A stretch of 18,527 bases of DNA from JAGOSA01 sp043718505 (GCA_043718505.1 JAYSVN010000025.1:1-18527); one strand, 5' to 3'. Counted from the stretch's first letter, positions 1 to 7,100 are shown. Program-made: numbers and translations. The notes: generated by a model not told the origin, from the sequence alone.

Positions 1-1791
1 TGACTCTCGTAAATCAAAACCAAATGAGCGTTTACTCACAATTGGAATTGACGGAGCTTTATGCCTTTTGCGCACTGAGCCGATAAACATTAACCAACAC
101 TTCTCAAGATCATTGATGAAGTCAGTCGGTGTTTTGAAGAGTTTTGCCAAACGCCCTGGTTCGAGATGTAACTCTTTCTCCAAAGTGTTGTTGGCGTAGT
201 GGAGCAGAAACCATTCTGGTCCAAGACGAAACTCAACGAAAGCTCTAACCATTTGATCGTGGTAACCGTATGTTTCGGTATTACCGTAATCAAAAGGATC
301 AGCTTGTCCGGGTTTAAGTTCAGCCGAAGGAGCGATTGTAAAGCACTCTTCCGGAATAACTTGTCGTTCGTAGATAACGTCGTTTAGGTAACGGCCGATT
401 TGATAAACTTCACGCTTGAGTAAATCACCAAGCGGAGCCATAAAACCAGCGATGTCGCCATACTCTGTTCCGTATCCGAATGCAGCTTCGATTTTATTGG
501 TATTGGAGATAAAAACTCCGCCAACATTTTGGGCATTTGCAGCCAGGATTTCCATCCGAACACGCGCCTGCACATTTTCGTAGCTGATCGAACCTTTTTC
601 TGTTCGAGTCGACTTACATATTTCATCAACGATTCCCTGAATCGGACAACTTTCGTAGCTAATATTCAGATTCTCACAAAGTTTTTTTGCAATGTTCTGA
701 GTTTTGCTTGAATTATTCGAGGTCGGCATATTTATACCGAAGACATTTTCTTTTCCCAGAATATAGACAAGTAATGCTGTTGTTACAGCAGAATCAATTC
801 CACCACTGACACCCATCACGACTCGCCTCATACTTGGAGGCAGAGAACGAAAGGTATACGTAATTGCACAGAGAAGCGCAAGATACAGTTCTTTCGTATC
901 CTGCATTTTTTGATCGACAGTTCCTGCGGTCCTAGGTTTGATTTTTGAAAATTCAAAATCAAAGGTGCCACTTTTATACGGTTCAACCTCGAAGATGATT
1001 TCACCTTGTCTGTGATATACCGTTGAACTGCCGTCAAAAACGATGATGTTCTTACTGTTGTTTTGAACACCAGTATTGTTTACATAAACCATGGGAACGT
1101 CTGAATAGAAGAGAAGTTCCTTCACGACTCGATGACGTTTATTATTTTTCTGCCAGCTCCATGGTGAAGCTGAAAGATTAAAAATAATATCTGCACCTTT
1201 TCTTGCAAGTATGTCTGTGGGATTAATGGGGTAATCTTCATGCCACATATCTTCACACAGAATGACGCCGAATTTAGCCTTTAACCCTTTTACAGAAATT
1301 TCAGATGGATTCAATAAATATTCCATCGAACCTTCCATCGAACCATTGTTTGTAATCATTTTGCGATTTGAATAGAAGTGGCGGTCATCGTCAAACATTC
1401 GGTAATTGGGTTGGAGCGTTTTATGCACCTCGTCAATTACTTTGCCATTTTGGGCAATAATCGCGGCATTATACTTTGCTATCCTGCCGTCTTCACCTTT
1501 TCGATCGGCATTGTTGGTAAGCGTTCCGAAGATAAGGATAATTTGTGAATTGGCACATGCTTCGACAATTTGTTTATTGCAGATTTCCACGTCTTTGACG
1601 AAAGAATCATTTTCAAACAAATCCCCGATCATGTAACCAGTCACACACATTTCCGGAAAAACGATAACGTCAGCCTTGCGACCAATCGCCTCTTTTATTT
1701 CCTTAATCATGTACTTCGCGTTGAGGTCAGGCCTTCCCGGCACAACCATCATCTGCGAAATGGCAATCTTTAATTCTTTGAGAATGTCCAT
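1..1791 (-). CDS. nadE: Glutamine-dependent NAD+ synthetase (3' end cut by window edge)
   Basis: Makes NAD+ from nicotinate adenine dinucleotide, ATP and glutamine in the cytosol. The reading frame is open for 597 codons to base 1, so the stop lies outside. Residues ~1-290 form a nitrilase-type glutaminase with the expected Glu-Lys-Cys triad: E47 in VFPEMCVTGY, K124 in DEVHKTLQ and C179 in VILCEDMW. Residues ~310-597 form the synthetase with the ATP P-loop SGGIDS at 329-334. The sequence at the edge (RSFGFDLRES) resembles the usual C-terminal end of the family, so only a few codons are probably missing. The ATG at 1791 is the first in frame and follows the PRPP synthetase gene by 37 bases with no promoter seen, which suggests cotranscription. 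The two-domain form makes its own ammonia from glutamine. Identification is firm. Confidence 0.95.
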   Translation of the reverse strand, partial: MDILKELKIAISQMMVVPGRPDLNAKYMIKEIKEAIGRKADVIVFPEMCVTGYMIGDLFENDSFVKDVEICNKQIVEACANSQIILIFGTLTNNADRKGEDGRIAKYNAAIIAQNGKVIDEVHKTLQPNYRMFDDDRHFYSNRKMITNNGSMEGSMEYLLNPSEISVKGLKAKFGVILCEDMWHEDYPINPTDILARKGADIIFNLSASPWSWQKNNKRHRVVKELLFYSDVPMVYVNNTGVQNNSKNIIVFDGSSTVYHRQGEIIFEVEPYKSGTFDFEFSKIKPRTAGTVDQKMQDTKELYLALLCAITYTFRSLPPSMRRVVMGVSGGIDSAVTTALLVYILGKENVFGINMPTSNNSSKTQNIAKKLCENLNISYESCPIQGIVDEICKSTRTEKGSISYENVQARVRMEILAANAQNVGGVFISNTNKIEAAFGYGTEYGDIAGFMAPLGDLLKREVYQIGRYLNDVIYERQVIPEECFTIAPSAELKPGQADPFDYGNTETYGYHDQMVRAFVEFRLGPEWFLLHYANNTLEKELHLEPGRLAKLFKTPTDFINDLEKCWLMFIGSVRKRHKAPSIPIVSKRSFGFDLRES

Positions 1792-1828
1792 TTTTTAGTT
1801 TTTGTTCTAGTGTTTTTGTTTGAATTGT

Positions 1829-2758
1829 TTAGAGATCTGCAATTAATGGTGCAAGTGAGATTACTTCAACGAAACGGCCTTCTTCAAGATCATCATCGAT
1901 AAAGCCACTTTTTTCCATTAGGTCGATAGTTTCCGGACATGAATCAGTTGTAATGATTGGCATGTCGGGATTAAGTTTTTCCCAGCTTTTATTTGGGAAA
2001 ACAGCATGGGTCGCGAAGGTACTAGCACTTCTGGCACCTGCAGCCATCAGGGTTTTCCAACACTCCTCCATCGTTCCTCCTGACATAAAGAGGTCATCGA
2101 CGATCATAATGTTCTTACCGTTTGGATTGCCTTCCTTGATGGTAATCTTACGCTTGTCTCCATCTCTTACTTTCAAACAAATGATTTGATCATAGTTTGA
2201 AAATAAATGATGGAATCTTTTGAAAGCGCCATCATCAGGAAAACAAATAGCCGGATTTATCCTATCTCTCATTCTTCTTTCAATGAGACTCATTGCACTC
2301 AGCAAACGAACTCTCACCTGATCGGAAAAAAAGAATTGTTCTTGCATCGAATGGATGTCAAAAATAACTATTTGAGCCGGACCGTGATTGGTTAGTGGAA
2401 TAGCCGAAAGCATACGCGCCATCGACTTTGCAGTTACTATTTGTCCGAAAACATCAACTCTGTCCATGGTGCCTGTCGAAAAATACGGCAGGATAACTTT
2501 GAGAGAGCGGATATTGAACGAAGGCAATGCATACAGCACACAGAGTTCAGCGATCATTTCCTCGTCTTTCATAAATGAAGCCAAGAAAATAACATCTTTG
2601 TCTGCGAGGTCACGGGCATTTTCAATAAATAATTTTGGTTTACCATCAGGGAATTTTTCCCATTTGATTGAACCAAGTGATATATCCGAAGTGCTTCGAA
2701 TAACCTCATCAGCGAGCTTTTTCATCGCCGGGCAGTGTAAAAGAATTTTCTTCTTCAT
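1829..2758 (-). CDS. prs: Ribose-phosphate pyrophosphokinase, plant class II-like
   Basis: Expected to transfer pyrophosphate from ATP to ribose 5-phosphate, giving PRPP for nucleotide and NAD synthesis. The 309 residues have the family layout: FPDGK at 36-40, a PYFSTGTMDR segment at 91-100 where usual bacterial enzymes have PYFGYARQDRK, FDIHSMQEQFFF at 133-144, FPDDGAFKRFH at 173-183, KVRDGDKRK at 196-204 and the PRPP loop IVDDLFMSGGT at 219-229. From memory, these variants match plant class II PRPP synthetases (PRS3/4) better than E. coli or Bacillus Prs. In plants that class does not need phosphate activation and accepts several nucleoside triphosphates. The gene sits between a Nudix gene and nadE. 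A second role, such as ADP-ribose pyrophosphorylation as reported for a phage Prs homologue, cannot be excluded. The family is certain, the exact substrate less so. Confidence 0.85.
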   Translation of the reverse strand: MKKKILLHCPAMKKLADEVIRSTSDISLGSIKWEKFPDGKPKLFIENARDLADKDVIFLASFMKDEEMIAELCVLYALPSFNIRSLKVILPYFSTGTMDRVDVFGQIVTAKSMARMLSAIPLTNHGPAQIVIFDIHSMQEQFFFSDQVRVRLLSAMSLIERRMRDRINPAICFPDDGAFKRFHHLFSNYDQIICLKVRDGDKRKITIKEGNPNGKNIMIVDDLFMSGGTMEECWKTLMAAGARSASTFATHAVFPNKSWEKLNPDMPIITTDSCPETIDLMEKSGFIDDDLEEGRFVEVISLAPLIADL

Positions 2759-2801
2759 GGTTTATGTTTTTATATTTATGTTTTCAATGTTCTTGCTTTG
2801 A

Positions 2802-2862
2802 AGAGACTCCTACTTTTCAGTAAGAATCTCTAAGAAAGGGAGAATGGTTTTTGCCATTCTCC
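2802..2862 (-). promoter_or_regulatory. Two consecutive hairpins in the prs leader
   Basis: The 140-base gap between the Nudix gene and prs can fold, in the minus-strand RNA, into a 9-bp hairpin (2839-2847 with 2854-2862, 6-base loop) and then an 8-bp hairpin with one G-U pair (2802-2809 with 2824-2831), extended inside by 3 bp (2811-2813 with 2820-2822). Neither is followed by a strong U run, so neither is a good intrinsic terminator. They could be an RNA processing or stability element between cistrons, or a weak attenuator. The folds are read directly; any role is inference. Confidence 0.45.
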
Positions 2863-2898
2863 GAAATTACTTTGTTTTTCAATTACTTTCTCAATTTA

Positions 2899-3771
2899 CT
2901 AAGTTAAAGGTTTTTGTGCCGGCGCAGCGAAGAAAATATCTGCGTGGTGCTTAAGCCCAAATGAATCTGGGGTCAGCTTTCCGATTTCCTCAACATAAAT
3001 ATGAGAAGCATCATCACCTGCTACAAACCAGCTTGCCAATTCTTCTTTCGAAAGTTTCTTATCAAAATTGATCTTGAGAGTATAAGCTGTAGTTTCATAC
3101 ACTCTTTTCATACCGAGTGGACGGAATTCTTCTGATTCAGAAGTTGGAAATGTTCCAATTGGATGAAGTTGACCCACCTTTGAGATACCAGGTTTTGCTT
3201 TGAACGCAATCGCCACATTAATATAACCTTGAAGCATATGATGTCTCCCTTCGCCAGTAATCTTCAAAATGATTCCGGCTTCTTCTTCAGCTTCTTCGAT
3301 GACAGTTTGAACAGGAGTATCCAGCTCAAAACCTCTTACATTCCTGAAACCTCCGACAAGAGCAGCTTTGTCCTTGCCAGGATCATTTTTTCTTTTGATA
3401 CCGACAAAAAATTCTGCTCCAATTGTGTCCCTGACGAAGATGACTAGATCAGCGGCAATCCCCGGCTTTAAAAAGCTGAGACGACCGATGTAATCAAGTA
3501 GATAGAGCCAATGCCCTCCCATCTCAATTTCAGAAATTACCATCTTGTCACCAAACGGACCAAATTTACTCCAAAGGTTATATACACCTTTAAATAATGA
3601 TATTAGGTGAGGATCGGATAGTTGTACATTCGATCCAACTTTAATCATTGATAGCGAAGGCTTAAATACTGTGTCGATCTCAACAAGCGGGGCTTCTGTG
3701 GCCCACTTTCCTGGATCAATACCAAGTACTCCATTCTTGCCAAAAAGGCTTCTTTTAGTGATTTTATCCAT
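2899..3771 (-). CDS. Nudix hydrolase-family protein with extra N-terminal region
   Basis: 290 residues. Residues ~105-285 look like a Nudix domain: strand-like LVIFVRD, GIKRKND, then GGF at 140-142 and the helix EEAEEEAGI at 159-167, which fits the REuxEExGu part of the Nudix box with Glu in place of Arg. The metal-binding glutamates E160, E163 and E164 are present. The stretch from GG to the helix is about four residues longer than usual, so the first half of the box is non-standard. Residues 1-100 match nothing I recognise. It is first in an operon with PRPP synthetase and NAD+ synthetase, so ADP-ribose, NAD(H) or another NDP-sugar is a reasonable substrate guess. A binding-only or regulatory Nudix-related protein (as in NrtR) is an alternative, although no DNA-binding domain is visible. 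Start ATG 3771 lies about 31 bases after the predicted transcription start. Confidence 0.7.
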   Translation of the reverse strand: MDKITKRSLFGKNGVLGIDPGKWATEAPLVEIDTVFKPSLSMIKVGSNVQLSDPHLISLFKGVYNLWSKFGPFGDKMVISEIEMGGHWLYLLDYIGRLSFLKPGIAADLVIFVRDTIGAEFFVGIKRKNDPGKDKAALVGGFRNVRGFELDTPVQTVIEEAEEEAGIILKITGEGRHHMLQGYINVAIAFKAKPGISKVGQLHPIGTFPTSESEEFRPLGMKRVYETTAYTLKINFDKKLSKEELASWFVAGDDASHIYVEEIGKLTPDSFGLKHHADIFFAAPAQKPLT

Positions 3772-3808
3772 AGTTAATAAGGTTTAAATGTACGTATGAT
3801 TAGCATAT

Positions 3809-3837
3809 ATAATAGTATATTTTTGGTGAATTGTCAA
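3809..3837 (-). promoter_or_regulatory. Promoter of the Nudix-prs-nadE operon
   Basis: On the minus strand TTGACA (3832-3837), a 17-base spacer and TATTAT (3809-3814) form a near-consensus sigma-70-type promoter. Transcription should start near 3802, giving a leader of about 31 bases with no Shine-Dalgarno sequence. Confidence 0.8.
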
Positions 3838-3856
3838 ATATCCTTCAAGTGATACT

Positions 3857-4702
3857 CTATCTTGTATGATCAATCTTACCTGCCCCATCTACCATACCCA
3901 CAGCATACGATAAGAGCTTGTATTTAACCCTCAATTCTTTAACTGTCTCGTCCGGAATTTTCATTTCAGTCTGCATGGATCGTATACATAAATCTATTTT
4001 CCCTAGATCAGCTTTGGCGGCACTTCGAATTTTATATGCTTCGATTGATTCCGGTAGCATTAACGCAAACATTGATTCTTTATATTCTTCGGTTGCAGCT
4101 TCGCCTTTTTTCATGAGTGCATGCAAATTTGGCTCAAGTTCAGTAATGGCGTGAAGTAGTTCAAGGTGGTGTGTAGCTTCAAAATCTTTCATCATTTGCT
4201 CGACTTTTATAGTCTCAGCTTGACCTTCTCTTTGTAGGTCTGGTTCTTTTTTGGCAAAATCTTCCATTCGGCTGGAGGCTTCGGCAATTTCTGCGGCAGT
4301 AAGGGGTGTCAGCGTCCGCTCACTATTTTCACCATATATTCGAAGGCGTATATCCCTGACAGATTGCTCCGTACCGTCAATTTTGTTTTTTAAATCAAAT
4401 GCCTCTCTTTCTTTTGCGTAAATTTCAGTTTTATTGGTTAAAACATTATCGATATTCAAATTATCCATCATGGCAGCAAGCTCCCTGTTTGCTTTTCCAT
4501 ACTGAGCTTGTAATTCAATTATTTCTTGATTGGCAATAGCAAATTCAGCCGACAGATTTTCCGGACTTGTTTCTATCTTGTTATTTTCTTTTTCAGGACT
4601 ATTGTCAGGTGATTTTTCCTGGCTTTCATTACCCTCAATTTTTTCAGGTTTATTTTCTTGCCAATCAAGACTGCCAGGATTGTCGGGTATTCCTTCTGTC
4701 AT
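3857..4702 (-). CDS. Acidic coiled-coil protein of unknown function
   Basis: 281 residues that I do not recognise. The first ~55 residues are very rich in Glu, Asn, Pro, Ser and Lys (short NSPEK- and SPEN-like runs) and are probably disordered. The rest is rich in Glu, Lys, Ala and Leu without long hydrophobic stretches, as in helical coiled coils, and ends in KIDHTR. There is no signal peptide or membrane segment, so it is probably cytoplasmic. It starts 4 bases after the stop of the 78-residue gene, so the two are probably cotranscribed and translationally coupled. A clear operon promoter lies just downstream of its stop. No catalytic motif is visible. Confidence 0.75.
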   Translation of the reverse strand: MTEGIPDNPGSLDWQENKPEKIEGNESQEKSPDNSPEKENNKIETSPENLSAEFAIANQEIIELQAQYGKANRELAAMMDNLNIDNVLTNKTEIYAKEREAFDLKNKIDGTEQSVRDIRLRIYGENSERTLTPLTAAEIAEASSRMEDFAKKEPDLQREGQAETIKVEQMMKDFEATHHLELLHAITELEPNLHALMKKGEAATEEYKESMFALMLPESIEAYKIRSAAKADLGKIDLCIRSMQTEMKIPDETVKELRVKYKLLSYAVGMVDGAGKIDHTR

Positions 4703-4706
4703 AGTA

Positions 4707-4943
4707 CTATCTTCCGCTCATCAGCTTCTGCAATTCCCCCTGATATTTGCGCATAACTTCAAAAGTCGCAGCCTGCTGATCCTTGCCTTCATGTTTAACC
4801 TTACGCTCAACTTCTGCCGAAATCTTTTTGAAAAGCTCGGGATTTTCAGTCACCATTTTGGTAACCATTTCCTGCTGCTCTTTGGGCATATTTTTCAACT
4901 GCCGCTTGAGCATTTGTTTTATGAAAAAATCTTTGATTGACAT
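4707..4943 (-). CDS. Small helical protein of unknown function (78 aa)
   Basis: A 78-residue highly charged protein, apparently all helical, starting MSIKDFFIKQMLKRQLKNMP. It contains repeated amphipathic stretches (KEQQEMVTKMVTENPELFKKI, then AEVERKVKHEGK) and has no cysteine and no membrane segment. I do not know a function. It precedes the acidic coiled-coil gene by 4 bases. The start ATG lies 6 bases after a TATAGT box, so its mRNA probably begins at or next to the start codon. Confidence 0.75.
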   Translation of the reverse strand: MSIKDFFIKQMLKRQLKNMPKEQQEMVTKMVTENPELFKKISAEVERKVKHEGKDQQAATFEVMRKYQGELQKLMSGR

Positions 4944-4949
4944 AGGACA

Positions 4950-4955
4950 ACTATA
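4950..4955 (-). promoter_or_regulatory. -10 box 6 bases upstream of the 78-aa gene
   Basis: TATAGT on the minus strand (5 of 6 to consensus) ends 6 bases before the ATG at 4943, so transcription would start about at the ATG. No convincing -35 box is seen; the region at 4973-4978 reads TTTATT. Confidence 0.5.
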
Positions 4956-4970
4956 GCAAAAAGCACTGGA

Positions 4971-5002
4971 AAAATAAAACCCCGCTCAATATTCGAGCGG
5001 GG
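4971..5002 (-). terminator. Intrinsic terminator after the membrane-anchored protein gene
   Basis: Perfect 8-bp GC-rich stem (4980-4987 with 4995-5002) and a 7-base loop, followed on the minus strand by TTTTATTTT (4979-4971). It lies 26 bases after the stop of the gene at 5029-5457 and separates it from the next transcription unit. Confidence 0.85.
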
Positions 5003-5028
5003 TCTACCATACAAGCCATCACCAACGA

Positions 5029-5457
5029 TTACAATATCGATAACTCCTGGGAAGAAAATGGAATACTCTGTGTTTCAATCCAGTTTTTTACCCAATTGAT
5101 TGATCTGCCGGTAAGACGATAAAAAGTATTCGTCGTATTAGCTTCAATCAGTTTACCTGGAGGCGGTAAATCTTCTTTACTGCCGCGAATGTGCACAAGA
5201 TTTGTAATGTGAGCACTTTTTGACGCTGATAGTCCACCTTTGCGGACACCTTTTACTTCCACTTCCTGTTCGAGGCCGACTTCATAAACTCCCGGTATAA
5301 GTTCTTTGATTTCACTTACTTTGCCGAATATTTTTTGATCGCCCCGTGAACTTGAAAGTAATGGGATTTTCCAGAATTTCTTTACTGAAACTCTGGCAAG
5401 AATAATGAGCAGTGCAATCGGCAGGCCGATGTACAGCAAATAATTTGTCAGTTGCAT
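5029..5457 (-). CDS. Membrane-anchored protein of unknown function (142 aa)
   Basis: The protein starts MQLTNYLLYIGLPIALLI, with one membrane helix at about residues 5-22, then a basic KKFWK stretch and a soluble domain of ~110 residues. It would be anchored by its N-terminus; the basic stretch after the helix suggests a cytoplasmic domain. The domain looks beta-rich and lacks cysteine (segments such as GVYEVGLEQEVEVKGV, then RLTGRSINWV). I do not recognise the family. An in-frame ATG at 5499 would add 14 polar residues, but it lies between the -35 and -10 boxes of a consensus promoter, so the ATG at 5457 is chosen. A strong terminator follows, making this a single-gene transcript. Confidence 0.75.
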   Translation of the reverse strand: MQLTNYLLYIGLPIALLIILARVSVKKFWKIPLLSSSRGDQKIFGKVSEIKELIPGVYEVGLEQEVEVKGVRKGGLSASKSAHITNLVHIRGSKEDLPPPGKLIEANTTNTFYRLTGRSINWVKNWIETQSIPFSSQELSIL

Positions 5458-5484
5458 ATTTGTTTTTTTAGAGAATTTTCCTTT

Positions 5485-5513
5485 ATTATGATCAAACACT
5501 CATAGCTTGTCAA
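5485..5513 (-). promoter_or_regulatory. Strong promoter of the membrane-anchored protein gene
   Basis: Minus-strand TTGACA (5508-5513), a 17-base spacer and CATAAT (5485-5490). The predicted transcription start near 5478 is downstream of the in-frame ATG at 5499 and about 20 bases before the ATG at 5457, which settles the start choice. Confidence 0.82.
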
Positions 5514-5533
5514 TCGGAATGTATCTTACAGTA

Positions 5534-5758
5534 TTAGGCAGTTAATTCAGGTTTATATAGTTCAACCTCGCAAACACCGCTTCGGCGGCAAAGTTTTCCG
5601 CAATCTTTGCAAGCTGAGACAAGACCGTGGTGAGTGTTGTCGATACAATCACATTTAGTTAGCGGCAAACCATGTTTAAGACAAATTGGCGCCTGACAAA
5701 CACCCTCTTTTTCGGAGACACCGCCACAGCCACCAGTACATATATAGTGCGCTTTCAT
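5534..5758 (-). CDS. Ten-cysteine, probably zinc-binding small protein (74 aa)
   Basis: 74 residues with cysteines at 7, 11, 21, 26, 36, 38, 50, 53, 57 and 63 and histidines at 4, 29, 43 and 44. The two ends resemble each other: CGGVSEKEGVCQ (11-22) and CGKLCRRSGVCE (53-64) align without gaps over 12 residues, suggesting an internal duplication of a metal knuckle. There is no signal peptide or membrane helix, so it should be cytoplasmic, where this many cysteines usually means zinc or Fe-S binding. I do not know a function; I have a vague memory of similar small proteins in Patescibacteria. An upstream in-frame ATG at 5779 lies beyond the -10 box, so the ATG at 5758 is preferred. It is divergent from the S1 protein gene. 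Confidence 0.8.
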   Translation of the reverse strand: MKAHYICTGGCGGVSEKEGVCQAPICLKHGLPLTKCDCIDNTHHGLVSACKDCGKLCRRSGVCEVELYKPELTA

Positions 5759-5764
5759 ATGTCT

Positions 5765-5770
5765 ATTATA
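5765..5770 (-). promoter_or_regulatory. Consensus -10 box 6 bases before the ten-cysteine protein
   Basis: TATAAT on the minus strand, ending 6 bases before the ATG at 5758, predicts a leaderless mRNA. No well-spaced -35 box was found. Confidence 0.6.
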
Positions 5771-5793
5771 TATGAACATCGCGGCCTCGCCAT

Positions 5794-5822
5794 TTGCAAT
5801 CTGTGTATAGGTGTGGTAAATT
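5794..5822 (+). promoter_or_regulatory. Possible promoter of the S1 protein gene
   Basis: TTGCAA (5794-5799), a 17-base spacer and TAAATT (5817-5822), each 4 of 6 to consensus. It would give a leader of about 124 bases, the longest in the window, which contains the hairpin just before the start codon. Confidence 0.4.
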
Positions 5823-5903
5823 CTGAGGGTAATTTTATTAGCGGAATTTTGGGAATAATCCTCGCGCTCACATGTACAAGAGCTAGAGAGCCCGGAACCT
5901 TAT

Positions 5904-5945
5904 ATCCGCTCCGCCTTTTGGCGGATTTATTGCGGATTTTTATTT
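5904..5945 (+). promoter_or_regulatory. Hairpin plus T run in the S1 leader (possible attenuator)
   Basis: Inner stem TCCGCC/GGCGGA with a TTTT loop (5910-5925) can stack on an outer stem ATCCGC/GCGGAT (5904-5909 with 5932-5937), leaving a 6-base bulge. A T-rich run (5937-5945) follows directly and the S1 start is at 5953. This is terminator-like but sits in front of the gene rather than behind one, so attenuation or feedback control is possible. The structure is read from the sequence; the role is inference. Confidence 0.45.
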
Positions 5946-5952
5946 TCAAAAA

Positions 5953-7092
5953 ATGGATACAACTACAACTATTATGGCAACAAAAACAGCAACATTACCA
6001 ACAGTCGAAACAAATACAGGTGAAGCCGTTCATGAAATGAGCGCTATTCGTCAGGCAGCGGAAAAGATGCCGATGCCGCCTCAGCTCGAAGCTCTCGTCG
6101 AAGGTCCGGTTATCGGCATTCAGAAAGCCTCTGTCTACATCGATCTCGCACCATTTGGTACAGGTATTATTTACGGCCGCGAATTTCAAAATGCTAAGGA
6201 TATTATCAAGAAGATAAACCTCGGCGATTTGGTAAAGGCAAAAGTTATTGACCTGCCAAATGAAACTGGCTACATCGAACTTTCACTTAAAGAAGCTAAA
6301 CAGGCGCTCATTTGGAGTGAAGCTGAAAAAGCTGTCAAAGCTAAGACCGTTCTCGAACTCGTTATCAAAGACGCCAACAAGGGCGGTCTCATTTTGGAGT
6401 GGCAAGGCATTGCCGGCTTCTTGCCAGCATCTCAGCTCAAGCCTGATCATTACCCTCGTGTTGAAGACAGCGACAAGGATAAGATTCAGAAAGAACTCAA
6501 GAAACTCGTCGGTAAGAAAATTCAGGTTGCCATCATTTCGGCTTTGCCAAAAGAAGGTAAACTCATTTTCTCAGAAAAGGAATCTACGCCTGAGGAACGC
6601 CAGGAAGTTATCGCCAAATACAACATTGGTGATGAACTTGATTGCACAGTTGCAGGCCTCGTTGATTTCGGTGTATTTCTCAAAATTGAAGAAGGCCTCG
6701 AAGGTCTCGTTCACATTTCAGAAATCGATTGGGGTCTCGTTGATGATCCTCGAGCTTTCTTCAAAATCGGCGACAGTGTTCGCGCCAAGATAATTGAAAT
6801 CAAGGACGGTAAAATTTCTCTCTCAATCAAAGCACTCAAGGAAAATCCATGGAAAGAATTTGAGACGAGTCTCAAGAAGGGCGACATCGTCACTGGTGTT
6901 GTTATCAAGTTCAATAAGCATGGCGCTCTCGCTTCGATCAAGGAAGGTGTGGCCGGCCTCGTTCACAATTCCCTCTTCGGTGGTGAATCGAAGCTCCGTG
7001 AAAAACTCGAACTCGGTAAAACCTATAATTTCCAAATCACACTATTTGAACCAAAGGATCAGCGCATGACGCTGACGTATGTAGAGAAGTAA
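5953..7092 (+). CDS. rpsA: Ribosomal protein S1-like RNA-binding protein, four S1 domains
   Basis: 379 residues with four S1 (OB-fold) repeats at roughly 42-118, 127-214, 228-300 and 305-379. Domain 3 is the most typical (GDELDCTVAGLVDFGVFLKI, then GLEGLVHISEI), and domain 4 has GDIVTGVVIKFNKHGALASI. S1 helps the 30S subunit hold and unfold mRNA. The shorter four-domain form differs from the six-domain E. coli protein but is usual outside Proteobacteria. The first ~40 residues are Thr/Ala-rich and probably disordered. The coding sequence uses many CTC leucine codons, as expected for a well-expressed gene. In a genome with almost no Shine-Dalgarno sites its role in start selection may matter more than usual (inference). 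An in-frame ATG at codon 8 is a possible alternative start. A hairpin leader precedes it and a terminator follows. Confidence 0.88.
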   Translation: MDTTTTIMATKTATLPTVETNTGEAVHEMSAIRQAAEKMPMPPQLEALVEGPVIGIQKASVYIDLAPFGTGIIYGREFQNAKDIIKKINLGDLVKAKVIDLPNETGYIELSLKEAKQALIWSEAEKAVKAKTVLELVIKDANKGGLILEWQGIAGFLPASQLKPDHYPRVEDSDKDKIQKELKKLVGKKIQVAIISALPKEGKLIFSEKESTPEERQEVIAKYNIGDELDCTVAGLVDFGVFLKIEEGLEGLVHISEIDWGLVDDPRAFFKIGDSVRAKIIEIKDGKISLSIKALKENPWKEFETSLKKGDIVTGVVIKFNKHGALASIKEGVAGLVHNSLFGGESKLREKLELGKTYNFQITLFEPKDQRMTLTYVEK

Positions 7093-7100
7093 AAGACAGA

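Noticed and set aside
2388..2801. 137-codon plus-strand frame antisense to prs.
   Set aside because: It lies almost wholly opposite a well-supported gene and encodes nothing recognisable.
4530..4940. 136-codon plus-strand frame rich in Leu, Phe and Ser.
   Set aside because: It is the complement of two charged helical proteins; the hydrophobic look arises from reverse-complemented Glu and Lys codons.
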